A stretch of DNA of 64,000 bases from Arthrobacter sp. YN (GCF_002224285.1 NZ_CP022436.1:4526001-4590000); one strand, 5' to 3'. Shown: positions 34,607 through 53,663, counted from the first letter of the stretch. Program-made: numbers and translations. The notes: a model not told the origin generated them from the letters alone.

Positions 34607-34612
34607 ACTCTA
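34607..34612 (-). promoter_or_regulatory. -10 box, leaderless RimJ-type gene
   Basis: TAGAGT on the minus strand, six bases before the ATG at 34600. Confidence 0.45.
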
Positions 34613-34698
34613 CCGGCCCCTACCCCGACAATTGCGCAGCTCTCTACGGAGTGATAGCTTTTCGCGTGATCGTGAACTTTCGGCAGGAGGTGAGACCC

Positions 34699-34752
34699 AT
34701 GAACGCAGTATCCACAGTGGGCGCTCCCTGCAGTCCACGATCCCGCGGCTGA
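34699..34752 (+). CDS. Putative 17-residue leader peptide upstream of patatin gene
   Basis: ATG at 34699 follows a near-perfect ribosome site AGGAGGTGAG at suitable spacing and encodes MNAVSTVGAPCSPRSRG, then TGA. It is in the same frame as the patatin-like gene and lies 51 bases before it. Between them AGTCGCC (34756-34762) can pair with GGCGACT (34793-34799), which would partly cover the patatin ribosome site GAAAGG. Expression of the peptide is not proven; it is too short for composition to help. Confidence 0.4.
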   Translation: MNAVSTVGAPCSPRSRG

Positions 34753-34803
34753 GTTAGTCGCCATGGGGAGCGTCCGTCACGCACTTCGCGAAAGGCGACT
34801 CCC

Positions 34804-35814
34804 TTGAACACATCAACTTCTTCATCACTGAACGCCAGCCCGACGGCGGCGCCCGGGTTACCTGCGTCCGTCCAGTCCCAGCCACAAGTGGATCCCGATT
34901 CTGCCGTCACGGGACCGGCGCCCCAACGGGCCTTGGTCCTCGGTGGCGGCGGCTCAACAGGCAACGCGTGGCTGATCGGAGTCATCGCGGGCCTGTTCGA
35001 TGCCGGGCTGGACGTCACCAACGCAGACCTGACCGTTGGCACCTCAGCAGGGTCCACCGCCGCAGCCCAGCTGGCCGGCGCGACACCAACCGAACTGTTC
35101 GATGCCATCGTTGCCGCGGCTCCGCAGGGACAAGCGGGCCATGTTCGGTCAGGCCGGGTTGGGTCTGGCGTGGCTGGGTCTGGTACCCGGCCAGTAGTGG
35201 TCCAGATGGAACGAACCGGCAACATCATGAATGCGTCCGCGGACATGGCGGACATGCCCCGCAGATTGGGCGCAGCAGCCATTGACATGGCCGAAGCCAT
35301 GGAAGGCTCCAGCGCACGATGGCGGGCCACGGTCGCAACCCGGTTGCCCCAAGCGCAGTGGCCGGAACGGGACATCCTCCTGACCGCGGTCGACGCCCGG
35401 ACGGGTGATCCGGTGACATTCCACCGCCACAGCGGAGTGGATCTCGTCGACGCAGTTGCCGCCAGCTGCGCCAGTGGCTTCGCTTACAGCATCGGCAGCA
35501 ACCAGTACATCGACGGCGGATACCGCGCCAACGCCGAGAACGCAGACCTGGCAGCCGGGCATGCACGGGTGCTGGTGTTGGCCCCTTTCGGCGGCCGTAC
35601 GCGGACTCCGTTGGAGTGGGGCATGCACCTCGCTGGGCAGGTGGAGGCGCTGCGAGCCAACGGCAGCCAGGTTGAAACGGTTTTTCCCACCAACGAATCC
35701 GAGCATATGTTCGGCGTCAAGGCCATGGATCTGTCCTTGCGTCCGTCAGCGGCCCGAGCAGGATTTCAGCAGGGCAAAGCGTTGGCGCCTCAATTGGCCG
35801 ATTTCTGGGGCTGA
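34804..35814 (+). CDS. Patatin-like phospholipase (RssA-like)
   Basis: 336-residue serine hydrolase expected to deacylate lipids. The oxyanion motif is GGGGSTGNAW, the nucleophile elbow GTSAGS, and the Asp of the Ser-Asp dyad lies in DGGYRANAENADLAAG. The first 35 residues are Ser/Ala/Pro-rich and not conserved. The start is a TTG at 34804 after GAAAGG; no ATG lies upstream in frame except that of the short leader, which is closed by a stop. No signal peptide. The gene ends just before the rrn1 terminator, on the opposite strand. Confidence 0.88.
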   Translation: MNTSTSSSLNASPTAAPGLPASVQSQPQVDPDSAVTGPAPQRALVLGGGGSTGNAWLIGVIAGLFDAGLDVTNADLTVGTSAGSTAAAQLAGATPTELFDAIVAAAPQGQAGHVRSGRVGSGVAGSGTRPVVVQMERTGNIMNASADMADMPRRLGAAAIDMAEAMEGSSARWRATVATRLPQAQWPERDILLTAVDARTGDPVTFHRHSGVDLVDAVAASCASGFAYSIGSNQYIDGGYRANAENADLAAGHARVLVLAPFGGRTRTPLEWGMHLAGQVEALRANGSQVETVFPTNESEHMFGVKAMDLSLRPSAARAGFQQGKALAPQLADFWG

Positions 35815-35853
35815 CTGGTTCTTGGACGCGTTGGTGTTGGGTGGTTAAAGGGG

Positions 35854-35882
35854 AAGAGCCCCGACCTGTGGTCGGGGCTCTT
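35854..35882 (-). terminator. rrn1 terminator
   Basis: AAGAGCCCCGAC and GTCGGGGCTCTT, exact 12-bp arms around five bases, just downstream of 5S on the minus strand and followed there by CCCCTTT. Confidence 0.85.
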
Positions 35883-35894
35883 GCCTTAATGGTT

Positions 35895-36012
35895 GTCCGG
35901 CGGTGTCCTACTCTCCCACACCCTCCCGGGTGCAGTACCATCGGCGCTGTGGGTCTTAGCTTCCGGGTTCGGAATGGGACCGGGCGTTTCCCCCACGCTA
36001 TGACCGCCGTAA
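35895..36012 (-). rRNA. rrf: 5S ribosomal RNA, rrn1
   Basis: On the minus strand the conserved CCCATTCCGAACCCGGAAG loop and the closing GGAGAGTAGGACACCGCC are present. About 118 bases. Ends are estimated from the terminal stem. Confidence 0.93.
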
Positions 36013-36167
36013 CTCTGTTACCCGTCCCAACCCTGTGGTGTTTGCCTCGGGGTGGGTGGGAAGACTTTTGGTTACAACTGTGGTGTTGTTATTTAGTTGT
36101 TGGTTCCTGGAACGGTGTTGTTGTTCGGGAACCACATAGTGGACGCGTGCAGTGTGTTGTGTGTGGT

Positions 36168-41381
<5,214 letters not shown>

Positions 41382-41543
41382 GTAAAACAAATCAAACAGA
41401 CACAACCACACCCACCGGAAATAACGGTAGAACACGGCTGCACAAAATTCGAAACCAGCTGAAAACCAGACCACCACACACGGGGGTGCGCAATGATCCA
41501 GCCATAATTTCAACCAATTGATAAAACAATCGGTATCAACAAA

Positions 41544-41572
41544 CTTGGCACACTATTGAGTTCTCAAACAAC
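41544..41572 (-). promoter_or_regulatory. rrn1 leader antitermination-like element
   Basis: Minus-strand GTTGTTTGAGAACTCAATAG matches, from memory, the boxA-type leader of actinobacterial rRNA operons that recruits Nus factors. It recurs in the rrn2 leader and in shortened form in both spacers. Confidence 0.65.
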
Positions 41573-41722
41573 AGACCCCCCAAAACATCACCCACAGCAC
41601 ACCACACAAAGCAGCGCACCCAACAGGGCCATTGGAAAAGAAGAGTTATTTTTGGCCGCCTACCGAACCGTACACACCTTCCGGCTTTCCGTTTCGCACC
41701 CGGCGACTCAGAAAACAATACA

Positions 41723-41805
41723 CGCCCCCAACCCCCAACGCAAATCCACCCCAACACCCCACCCCACCCACACCAAACCCACCCCCAAAAACCCCACCAA
41801 CCGCC
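41723..41805 (-). other. G-rich tract with G-quadruplex potential upstream of rrn1
   Basis: The plus strand is almost only C and A; the minus strand therefore carries repeated G runs. At 41749-41769 the pattern GGG-T-GGGG-T-GGGG-TGTT-GGGG satisfies a quadruplex rule. It lies between the hydrolase stop and the rrn1 leader, within a 244-base gap (41577-41820) in which I assigned no promoter. Confidence 0.6.
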
Positions 41806-41820
41806 GTCGGGCGCTGGCTC

Positions 41821-42702
41821 CTATCGCTTCATCAGCTCCCGCAACGCAGCGCTGACGGCACTTGGATTTTCCTCGGCTATGAAGTGGCCGCCGTCGAAGG
41901 TCATGTGGCGGAGGTCAGGCGCCCAGGCTGCCCAGAGAGCGGCGGCATCGTAGCCCAGCACTGCTCCCCAATCCTGTTGCATCACCGTGACGGGCATCTC
42001 CAGAGTGCGGCCGGCGTCCCTGTCGGCCCGATCATGCGTTACATCGATGCCGGCAGAAGCGCGGTAGTCCGCAACGATCGACGCCACTGCCCCGCGTGAT
42101 GCCCTCAGGTACTCCTCCCGATAAGACTCCGGAATTGCGTCAGGGTCAGCGGTCCACCCGTCCAGGAACGAGGCGAAAAAGGCGTCGGCCGTGGCTTCGA
42201 TCATGGGCTCCGGGATTCCGGCAGGCTGCGCCATGAGGTACAGGTGCCACGCCACCTTGGCATTCGCGCCCCGGAGAATGTCCCACATGTCCAAGGTCGG
42301 CAGAACGTCCAGGGACAAAAGATGAGTCACTGCGTCACCGTGATCCAGGCCGGCGCGAATGGCAACCAGCGCGCCGCGATCATGACCGGCGAGGGCAAAG
42401 CGCTGATGGCCCAGGGCCCGCGCCGCTGCAACGACGTCGGCGGCCATGGTGCGCTTGGAATAGGTTTCTTCGTCGCCCTCTGCAGGCTTGTCACTCGCTC
42501 CGTAGCCTCGAAGGTCGGGGCAGATGACTGTGTGATCCGCCGCCAGGTCAGCGGCGACGTGGCGCCACATCAGATGCGTCTGAGGGAAGCCATGTAAAAG
42601 TACGACGGCGGGTCCACTCCCCGCGACGGCAACGTTCAGTTCCACGTGGGGTGCTACAGGGACGCGGTGGTAGGTAGCTTCAGGTACCAGTGTCAACGTC
42701 AT
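41821..42702 (-). CDS. Alpha/beta hydrolase, haloacetate dehalogenase-like
   Basis: 293-residue hydrolase. VVLLHGFPQTHLMW gives the oxyanion His-Gly. The nucleophile elbow is GHDRGA, with aspartate as nucleophile as in haloalkane/haloacetate dehalogenases and epoxide hydrolases. CPDLRGYGASDKP and MTFDGGHFIAEENP (catalytic His) complete the set, and WHLYLMAQPAGIPE resembles the cap of fluoroacetate dehalogenase. The start is the ATG at 42702 with GAAGGAGA upstream. Epoxide hydrolase remains possible. It lies on the unique island between the two rRNA operons, divergent from the BTAD regulator. Confidence 0.87.
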   Translation of the reverse strand: MTLTLVPEATYHRVPVAPHVELNVAVAGSGPAVVLLHGFPQTHLMWRHVAADLAADHTVICPDLRGYGASDKPAEGDEETYSKRTMAADVVAAARALGHQRFALAGHDRGALVAIRAGLDHGDAVTHLLSLDVLPTLDMWDILRGANAKVAWHLYLMAQPAGIPEPMIEATADAFFASFLDGWTADPDAIPESYREEYLRASRGAVASIVADYRASAGIDVTHDRADRDAGRTLEMPVTVMQQDWGAVLGYDAAALWAAWAPDLRHMTFDGGHFIAEENPSAVSAALRELMKR

Positions 42703-42798
42703 GGGGGTCTCCTTCTTCAGATGTGTTCCCCTACTATCCCGCCGCCGAATCAGCGGTGAATCAGCTGGCTCTGCCGTTTGCTTGTCGGCGCCCGTGAC

Positions 42799-42804
42799 TA
42801 CGAT
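42799..42804 (+). promoter_or_regulatory. -10 box, leaderless BTAD regulator
   Basis: TACGAT, then six bases and the GTG at 42811, without a ribosome site. Confidence 0.4.
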
Positions 42805-42810
42805 TGACCA

Positions 42811-44690
42811 GTGAGTACGCCGCAGATCCGAGTCCTCGGCCCCATCGGGGTGAGTGTTGACGGGGTGCGGATGGATCTGTCCAAGCGCAGGCATCGGGAG
42901 ATCATCGCGATCCTTGTCGCGCTGCGGGGCCGGGCCATCCCCACCGCAGACCTTGCTGAAGAACTATGGGACGGCATGCCACCGAACGGAGCCGTGGGAG
43001 CCATCCGGAGCTTCGTTGGCGAACTGCGGCGAATCCTTGAACCACACCGGAAGCCCCGAACCTTGGCCTCCGTCCTGGTCACGGTTGCTGACGGCTACGC
43101 GTTGCGGCTCGACGCCAACGCGGTGGACGCCTGGCGCTTTGAAACGGCCTTGGCCGGGGCAGTTGGGGCCGCCCCGACGATGCTGATTCACATTTGTCCG
43201 CTGCCCTCGCGGAGTGGAACGGAAGCCCATACCAGGAATTTTCCGAGCGTCCCTGGGCGGTCCCGGAGGCGACGCGGCTGAGCGGGCTGCGGCAGACCGC
43301 CGTCGAACGCTGTGCCGAAGCCCGGCTCGCCGACGCCCGGCCAACCGAGGCTGCGGCGATCCTGGAAACGCATGTCACGGCCAACCCGTGGCGCGAGGAA
43401 GGATGGCGATTGCTGGCTCTGGCTCTGTACCGGAGTCGCCGCCAAGGCGACGCTCTTGCCGTGCTTCGCAAGGCACGACGTCAGCTGTCCGACGAACTCG
43501 GGCTGGACCTCAGCCCCGCCCTCGCGGATCTGGAGACCCGGATCCTCCGCCGGGACCCACAATTGGACCGGCCAGAGTCAGCCAGTTTGGCCCCGATTGC
43601 CAGCGCCTATTCCAGTGGCGGCGTGCGGGCCCAACTGGAGGCTTCGAATGCGGTGTTGGGCAGCCTTGCGGTCGCCGGCGATCTCCAGACAGCCCGTCAG
43701 CAACGTCTTGCTGCCATCGAGGCGGCCGCCGGCCTCAACAATCCCGATTTCGCCGCGAGAATCATCGGAGGTTACGACGTCCCCGGGATATGGACTCGAA
43801 CGGACGATCCCGCTGCTGCTGCCGCTGTGGTCACCGCGGCTGAGGATGCGCTGGCTTCACCCGCCCACCTCAGCGACCGCAGCCGGGCCCGTCTTCTGGC
43901 GACGATCGCCATGGAGTCCCGCGGAACGGCGAGCAGGCAGGCCGAAGCGGCCGAGGCCGTCAATTTGGCCCGAAATGTGGGCGACAGCCACCTTCTTTGC
44001 TTTGCCTTGAGCGCAGATTTCATGCAGGCATTCGCCCGCACGGGCCTGGCAAAGCACCGTGAAAACATCGGTCGGCAGCTGATAGCAACAGCGTTCGACG
44101 CCGATTCGCCCACCTTTGAGATCAACGGGCGCCTGATTCGGATGCAGGCCCTCTGCGCTTTGTCCGACATTGATTCCGCCCTTCTTGAAGCCAATGCAGT
44201 GGACCAGTTGGCCGTGCGTCACGAGCGCCCCTTGGCAGCGGTGTTTACCCGATGGTTCCGCTGGACGTTCCTCGACGGCGGTGCGACGCCTCCTGTACCT
44301 GAGGAAATGCCAGGGTTCAGCGAAGGAATCCTTGCGTTTGCGTCGTTCACGCGGCAACTACGCAACGGGGACGAACTGGTTGACGGGGACTTCGGCCCCT
44401 ACGAACCATGGGTGCGCCCAATTCTGCTGCTGCGGTCCGGTCATCAAACCAACGCTTGGGCCGCGCTTCTGCAGCTACCGGATCCGCCACAGGACCTCTT
44501 GCTGGAGGCCACCTGGTGCGTTCTGGCCCAGACTGCCTGCGAACTGCGTGAACCATCCACGATCAGCCGGGCCCTTACGGCGCTAACGCCAGCCACCGGA
44601 GAACGAGCAGCCGAGAGTGGGGTGATTGATGCCGGCAGCGTCGACCACTACTTGGGAATGCTCCGGGCTGCAGGGGCGGGCCCGGGGTAG
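42811..44690 (+). pseudogene. BTAD/SARP-type transcriptional regulator, frameshifted
   Basis: About 626 residues if repaired. Residues 1-100 form an OmpR-type winged helix (IRVLGPIGVSVDGVRMDLSK, then GAVGAIRSFVGELRRIL). The BTAD helical domain follows (AALAEWNGSPYQEFSERPW; ILETHVTANPWREEGWRLLA; ALAVLRKARRQLSDELGLD), then a TPR-like C-terminal half. As written, the first frame ends at 43281 after GAAPTMLIHICP. One extra C in the CCCC run at 43171-43174 restores APDDADSHLSAALAEW and joins the second frame, which runs to 44690. There is no NB-ARC domain. Divergent from the alpha/beta hydrolase, its likely target. Confidence 0.8.
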
Positions 44691-44733
44691 GCGGTGTATT
44701 GGTGGACGCGTTGGTGTTGGGTGGTTAAAGGGG

Positions 44734-44762
44734 AAGAGCCCCGACCTGTGGTCGGGGCTCTT
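44734..44762 (-). terminator. rrn2 terminator
   Basis: Same 12-bp stem as the rrn1 terminator, directly after 5S. Confidence 0.85.
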
Positions 44763-44774
44763 GCCTTAATGGTT

Positions 44775-44892
44775 GTCCGGCGGTGTCCTACTCTCCCACA
44801 CCCTCCCGGGTGCAGTACCATCGGCGCTGTGGGTCTTAGCTTCCGGGTTCGGAATGGGACCGGGCGTTTCCCCCACGCTATGACCGCCGTAA
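44775..44892 (-). rRNA. rrf: 5S ribosomal RNA, rrn2
   Basis: Identical to the rrn1 copy over its length; the 5S-23S spacer beyond it differs in the lengths of G and C runs. Confidence 0.93.
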
Positions 44893-45050
44893 CTCTGTTA
44901 CCCGTCCCGGCCCCTTGTGGTGTTTGCCTCGGGGGTGGGTGGGAAGACTTTGGGTTACAACTGTGGTGTTGTTATTTAGTTGTTGGTTCCTGGAACGGTG
45001 TTGTTGTTCGGGAACCACATAGTGGACGCGTGCAGTGTGTTGTGTGTGGT

Positions 45051-50294
<5,244 letters not shown>

Positions 50295-50456
50295 GTAAAA
50301 CAAATCAAACAGACACAACCACACCCACCGGAAATAACGGTAGAACACGGCTGCACAAAATTCGAAACCAGCTGAAAACCAGACCACCACACACGGGGGT
50401 GCGCAATGATCCAGCCATAATTTCAACCAATTGATAAAACAATCGGTATCAACAAA

Positions 50457-50485
50457 CTTGGCACACTATTGAGTTCTCAAACAAC
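50457..50485 (-). promoter_or_regulatory. rrn2 leader antitermination-like element
   Basis: Same GTTGTTTGAGAACTCAATAG element as in rrn1. The copies diverge a few bases upstream of it, so the two operons have different promoters; I could not assign either with confidence. Confidence 0.65.
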
Positions 50486-50489
50486 AGAC

Positions 50490-50919
50490 ACTACCGGCAC
50501 CACCCACACCCACAAGGGTCCAGGATCGCTCCGGAGCAACTTTTCAAACTTACCCGATCAACCAGATCTTGGCAAATCAACGTTTCCGCGATTCCCGATC
50601 CAATCTTCGGCCCCATCCTGCACAGGAACGCTCGAAAGCGAACCATTTTTCAGGCTGTTATCAAAGGGGTTCGGCCTCCGCGGCTCTCAGCTCCAGGCTG
50701 TCTCACTCGCGGCGACTCAGAAGACATTACACGCCCACCGGCCCCGGCACAAATCACCCTCGGTACCAGCCAAAACCCCGCCCACACGGGCCAAAAGGCC
50801 CCATCGAGGCCTCAAGCCAACCAAAATCCGCCGGAAACAGCCCGAGTGAAGCCCGTCACACCAGCAAGATCCGCCAAGGCCTCCGTCCCGGCGCAAAGCC
50901 GACAACCGCCGTCGAACTG
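50490..50919. other. Noncoding region upstream of rrn2
   Basis: 430 bases between the rrn2 leader and the tandem repeats. It should contain the rrn2 promoter, reading leftward. No hexamer pair stands out and no believable gene is present. Confidence 0.5.
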
Positions 50920-51075
50920 TCCACCAAACCCGAGGGAAGTGAGCGAGCGTCCACCAAACCCGAGGGAAGTGAGCGAGCGTCCACCCCAAACCCGAGGGAA
51001 GTGAGCGAGCGTCCACCCCAAACCCGAGGGAAGTGAGCGAGCGTCCACCCCAAACCCGAGGGAAGTGAGCGAGCG
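50920..51075. repeat. Five tandem 30/32-bp repeats
   Basis: Units start at 50920, 50950, 50980, 51012 and 51044; each contains AACCCGAGGGAAGTGAGCGA. The first two are 30 bases, the last three 32 (CC inserted). There are no spacers, so it is not a CRISPR array. Confidence 0.95.
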
Positions 51076-51152
51076 AGCGCGCCGGGGATGACCGCCACCT
51101 TCCGACACCGCTGAACGCCCCTGCCACACGCCAGGAAGCACGCTTAAACGCA

Positions 51153-51189
51153 GAAAAGGCCGGCAACCATGACGGTTGCCGGCCTTTTC
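51153..51189 (-). terminator. Terminator of rpmB-rpmG-rpsN
   Basis: Exact 16-bp arms GAAAAGGCCGGCAACC and GGTTGCCGGCCTTTTC around ATGAC, 13 bases after the rpsN stop codon. Confidence 0.88.
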
Positions 51190-51201
51190 AGAGCTTCGTG
51201 A

Positions 51202-51507
51202 TTACCAGGAAGACTTGGTGATGCCCGGGAGCTCACCGCGGTGAGCCATGTCGCGGAAGCGAACACGGGAGATACCGAACTTCTGGAGCGTGCCGCGGGG
51301 ACGGCCGTCGATCTGGTCGCGGTTACGCAGACGGATCGGGGAGGCGTTGCGGGGCAGCTTCTGCAGGCCGAGGCGTGCAGCTTCGCGTGCTTCGTCAGTC
51401 GCGTTGGGATCAACCAGGGTCTTCTTCAGTTCGAGACGCTTGGCAGCGTAACGCTCAACAATGACCTTGCGCTGCTCGTTGCGAGCAATCTTTGACTTCT
51501 TTGCCAT
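51202..51507 (-). CDS. rpsN: 30S ribosomal protein S14, zinc-independent form
   Basis: 101-residue S14: [20 protein letters not shown] at the start, [20 protein letters not shown] and [20 protein letters not shown] at the end. It has no CxxC pairs, so it is the long zinc-free type, assembling in the head of the small subunit. Last gene of the rpmB-rpmG-rpsN operon, four bases after rpmG. From memory, Micrococcus luteus lacks S14 in its spc operon, so this may be the main S14 gene in this group rather than a zinc-stress spare. Confidence 0.97.
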   Translation of the reverse strand: MAKKSKIARNEQRKVIVERYAAKRLELKKTLVDPNATDEAREAARLGLQKLPRNASPIRLRNRDQIDGRPRGTLQKFGISRVRFRDMAHRGELPGITKSSW

Positions 51508-51511
51508 GTGT

Positions 51512-51679
51512 TTAGCGCTCCTCTCGGAATTCGACGTGCTGGCGGATCTTGGGGTCGTACTTCTTCAGGACCAGACGGTCCGGGTCGTTACGACGGTTCT
51601 TGCGGGTTACGTAGGTGTAACCGGTGCCCGCGGTGGACTTCAGCTTGATGATGGGACGTACGTCCTTGTCCTTTGCCAT
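51512..51679 (-). CDS. rpmG: 50S ribosomal protein L33, zinc-independent form
   Basis: 55-residue L33 ([20 protein letters not shown], then [20 protein letters not shown]). No cysteine, hence the zinc-free type. The ATG shares one base with the rpmB stop (TAATG), so the two are translationally coupled. GAGGAG-like bases lie in the rpmB end. Located on the large subunit near the E site. Confidence 0.97.
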   Translation of the reverse strand: MAKDKDVRPIIKLKSTAGTGYTYVTRKNRRNDPDRLVLKKYDPKIRQHVEFREER

Positions 51680-51915
51680 TAGAGCTTTACTCCTCGTGCC
51701 AGGATGTCGGCGACGACTGAGTCGATGCCGCGGACGTCGATTGTCTTGATGCCACGGGCTGACAGGGTCAGCGTGACATTACGGCGCAGGGACGGAACCC
51801 AGTAGCGCTTCTTCTGAATGTTCGGGTCGAACCGACGCTTGTTGCGACGGTGCGAGTGCGAAATGCTGTGTCCAAAGCCCGGCTCGGCTCCGGTCACTTG
51901 GCAGTGTGCTGCCAT
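51679..51915 (-). CDS. rpmB: 50S ribosomal protein L28
   Basis: 78-residue L28: [20 protein letters not shown], then [19 protein letters not shown]. Only one cysteine, so no zinc site. The ATG at 51915 has GGAGGAG upstream; the longer open frame to 52110 is leader DNA. First gene of the operon, with a roughly 290-base leader after the promoter at 52214-52243. Confidence 0.96.
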   Translation of the reverse strand: MAAHCQVTGAEPGFGHSISHSHRRNKRRFDPNIQKKRYWVPSLRRNVTLTLSARGIKTIDVRGIDSVVADILARGVKL

Positions 51916-52213
51916 GACTCTCCTCCAAAGATTGAATGTAACGGCGTGCAGATGTTCCTGCGTTACCGTGCGACAGGCAGCGTCCGCATCCGGGTCCAAA
52001 CCATTTCGGTAGTTTCCGCAGCAAGTGCGGCGAAGAAGGTTGGCCTCAGGACCGGGCAGTGATAAACACTGGAACAGGTCCTGGGATACCGGGCGAATAC
52101 AGGAATGCACGCAACTTGAGCCCCTAACTACCGGCCGCCGGGATGTCGGGAAAACCGACAGTCACCACCAACCGGAGCAATTGCACACGAACCGCACTAC
52201 CTAGCGCCTAACT
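51916..52213 (-). other. Long untranslated leader of the rpmB operon
   Basis: About 290 bases between the predicted start site and rpmB. It contains possible stems such as CCGCA/TGCGG near 52020-52040 and GTAACG/CGTTAC near 51940-51965. I see no known riboswitch and no Zur-type box. Confidence 0.4.
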
Positions 52214-52243
52214 ATTCTACGGGCCAGGCCAAATTAAGACCAA
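52214..52243 (-). promoter_or_regulatory. Promoter of rpmB-rpmG-rpsN
   Basis: Minus-strand TTGGTC (52243-52238) and TAGAAT (52219-52214) are 18 bases apart, a good housekeeping-type match. Confidence 0.5.
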
Positions 52244-52319
52244 TCCGGCATCATAAGCCCTGCGTGCCCACCGCCCGGACCACCGCCTCACCACTGGCGG
52301 GGTCGCCCGCCAAACCGGG

Positions 52320-53084
52320 CTACAGCGGCCTGATCAATTCGGGGTACTTGGGGCTCAAACCGTCGCCGGAAGAGACGCCTCGGACGCGGCGGGCCACCCA
52401 CGGCGCCGCTGATTCCCGGAACCAGCGCGCATTGGCTTTGAGTGCTTCAACCCGGTTCATCAGCCGCGCCGGCGCCAGCTCGGGGACCTCGATGACGTGC
52501 TCGTGCTCAAGGACATCGAGCACCCGCTTTGCCATGTTGACGTGGCCGGCCGTGGACATGTGCATCCGGTCCTCGCCCCAGAGGCGCCAATCGTCGTACT
52601 CGTCAAACCGCCAGTAATCCACCAGCAAGGCGCCGTGGTTCTCGGCTATTTCGCGCACCAGTTCGTTGTAGATCGCAGTGCGGCCGCGCATGGCGCTGAA
52701 AACTTTGGAGCCCTTTGCGTCAAAGCCCGTGAAGAGGACAACAGTGGCGCCTGCCGCGCTTAACTTGGCGATACCGGCGTCGTACTCCTCAAGAAGCGAG
52801 TCAATATCGATCTTGGGCCGCAGGATGTCGTTCGCCCCTGCGTACAGGGTCACCAACGTTGGATTCATGGCGATGGCGGCGTCCACCTGCTCTGCCATGA
52901 TCTGGCGGAGCTTCCGACCGCGGATCGCGAGATTCGCATAGCCGAAGTCTTCGTTGCTGCTTGCCAACTGCCCCGCTACGACGTCGGCCCACCCTCGAAC
53001 GCCGTTGGGACGGTGGGGATCGTCGTCGCCGACGCCCTCGGTGAACGAGTCGCCCAGGGCAACGTAACGGGCAGAAAAATCCAT
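52320..53084 (-). CDS. SGNH/GDSL hydrolase, paralog 1
   Basis: 254-residue esterase-type hydrolase. Block I is ALGDSFTEG with nucleophile Ser13, the Gly block is ANLAIRGR, block III YAGANDIL and block V DRMHMSTAGH, so the catalytic set Ser, Gly, Asn, Asp-His is complete. There is no signal peptide, so it should act in the cytoplasm. The ATG at 53084 follows a weak -10-like CAGACT by six bases. About 40-50% identical by eye to the two adjacent paralogs at 53.9-55.6 kb. Confidence 0.88.
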   Translation of the reverse strand: MDFSARYVALGDSFTEGVGDDDPHRPNGVRGWADVVAGQLASSNEDFGYANLAIRGRKLRQIMAEQVDAAIAMNPTLVTLYAGANDILRPKIDIDSLLEEYDAGIAKLSAAGATVVLFTGFDAKGSKVFSAMRGRTAIYNELVREIAENHGALLVDYWRFDEYDDWRLWGEDRMHMSTAGHVNMAKRVLDVLEHEHVIEVPELAPARLMNRVEALKANARWFRESAAPWVARRVRGVSSGDGLSPKYPELIRPL

Positions 53085-53127
53085 GCCGTCAGTCTGCCAC
53101 CTCAACACCCGGGGCCACAAAGCACCC

Positions 53128-53607
53128 TCACGAGTCCCGCAGGATCCAGTGGTTGTTGTCCAGGCGGGCCACGATTTTCTCGCCGATCCGTGCGAGGTCT
53201 GCGACGTCGTCCGGGGTCAGCGAATCAAGCATCAGCGTACGCACGGATTCCACGTGTCCCGGGGCGAGGGAAACGATGGTGGACATGCCGGCCTCGGTGA
53301 GGTGCGCAACGGTCACGCGGGCGTCGCCGGGGTGCGCCTGCCGCTCTACCCAGCCACGCTTCTGCAGCTTGGTCACCACATGAGACAGACGCGACAAGGA
53401 GGCACTTGTTCGCGCAGCAAGCTCGCTCATGGGAAGGTATCGGCCTTCGGTTTCGGAGAGCATCGCCAACACGTTGTAGTCGAAAAGAGACAGCTTGCCG
53501 ACCGACTGGAGTTGGGTGTCCAACGCCGAGGGAAGCAAGGTGTTGATGCTCAGAAGGGCCAGCCAGGCACGGCGTTCGTCGGCGTTCAGCCAGCGGGGTT
53601 GAGTCAT
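53128..53607 (-). CDS. MarR-family transcriptional regulator
   Basis: 159-residue winged-helix regulator. LSLFDYNVLAMLSETEGRYL begins the DNA-binding part; MSELAARTSASLSRLSHVVT is the recognition helix region and KRGWVERQAHPGDARVTVAH the wing. The N- and C-terminal helices form the dimer. Leaderless by the -10 spacing. Divergent from the YciI gene with only 68 bases between, so one promoter region serves both; the nearby SGNH genes may also be targets. Confidence 0.92.
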   Translation of the reverse strand: MTQPRWLNADERRAWLALLSINTLLPSALDTQLQSVGKLSLFDYNVLAMLSETEGRYLPMSELAARTSASLSRLSHVVTKLQKRGWVERQAHPGDARVTVAHLTEAGMSTIVSLAPGHVESVRTLMLDSLTPDDVADLARIGEKIVARLDNNHWILRDS

Positions 53608-53613
53608 GAACCC

Positions 53614-53619
53614 ATCTTA
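53614..53619 (-). promoter_or_regulatory. -10 box, leaderless MarR gene
   Basis: TAAGAT on the minus strand, six bases before the ATG at 53607. Confidence 0.5.
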
Positions 53620-53663
53620 GGAGAATTCACAGCCTCCTTAGGTCCGGGCAGCGGCCCAACCGA

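Noticed and set aside
50920..51075. CRISPR array
   Set aside because: The repeats are directly tandem with no unique spacers, and no cas genes are present.
50469..51166. Overlapping frames of 80-155 codons upstream of rrn2
   Set aside because: They owe their length to the tandem repeats and give repetitive low-complexity peptides on both strands.
51916..52110. N-terminal extension of L28
   Set aside because: L28 starts at MAAHCQVTG with a strong ribosome site; the upstream part has no similarity to the family.
51916..52213. Known riboswitch or Zur box upstream of rpmB
   Set aside because: No TGATAATCATTATCA-like site and no recognisable riboswitch core.
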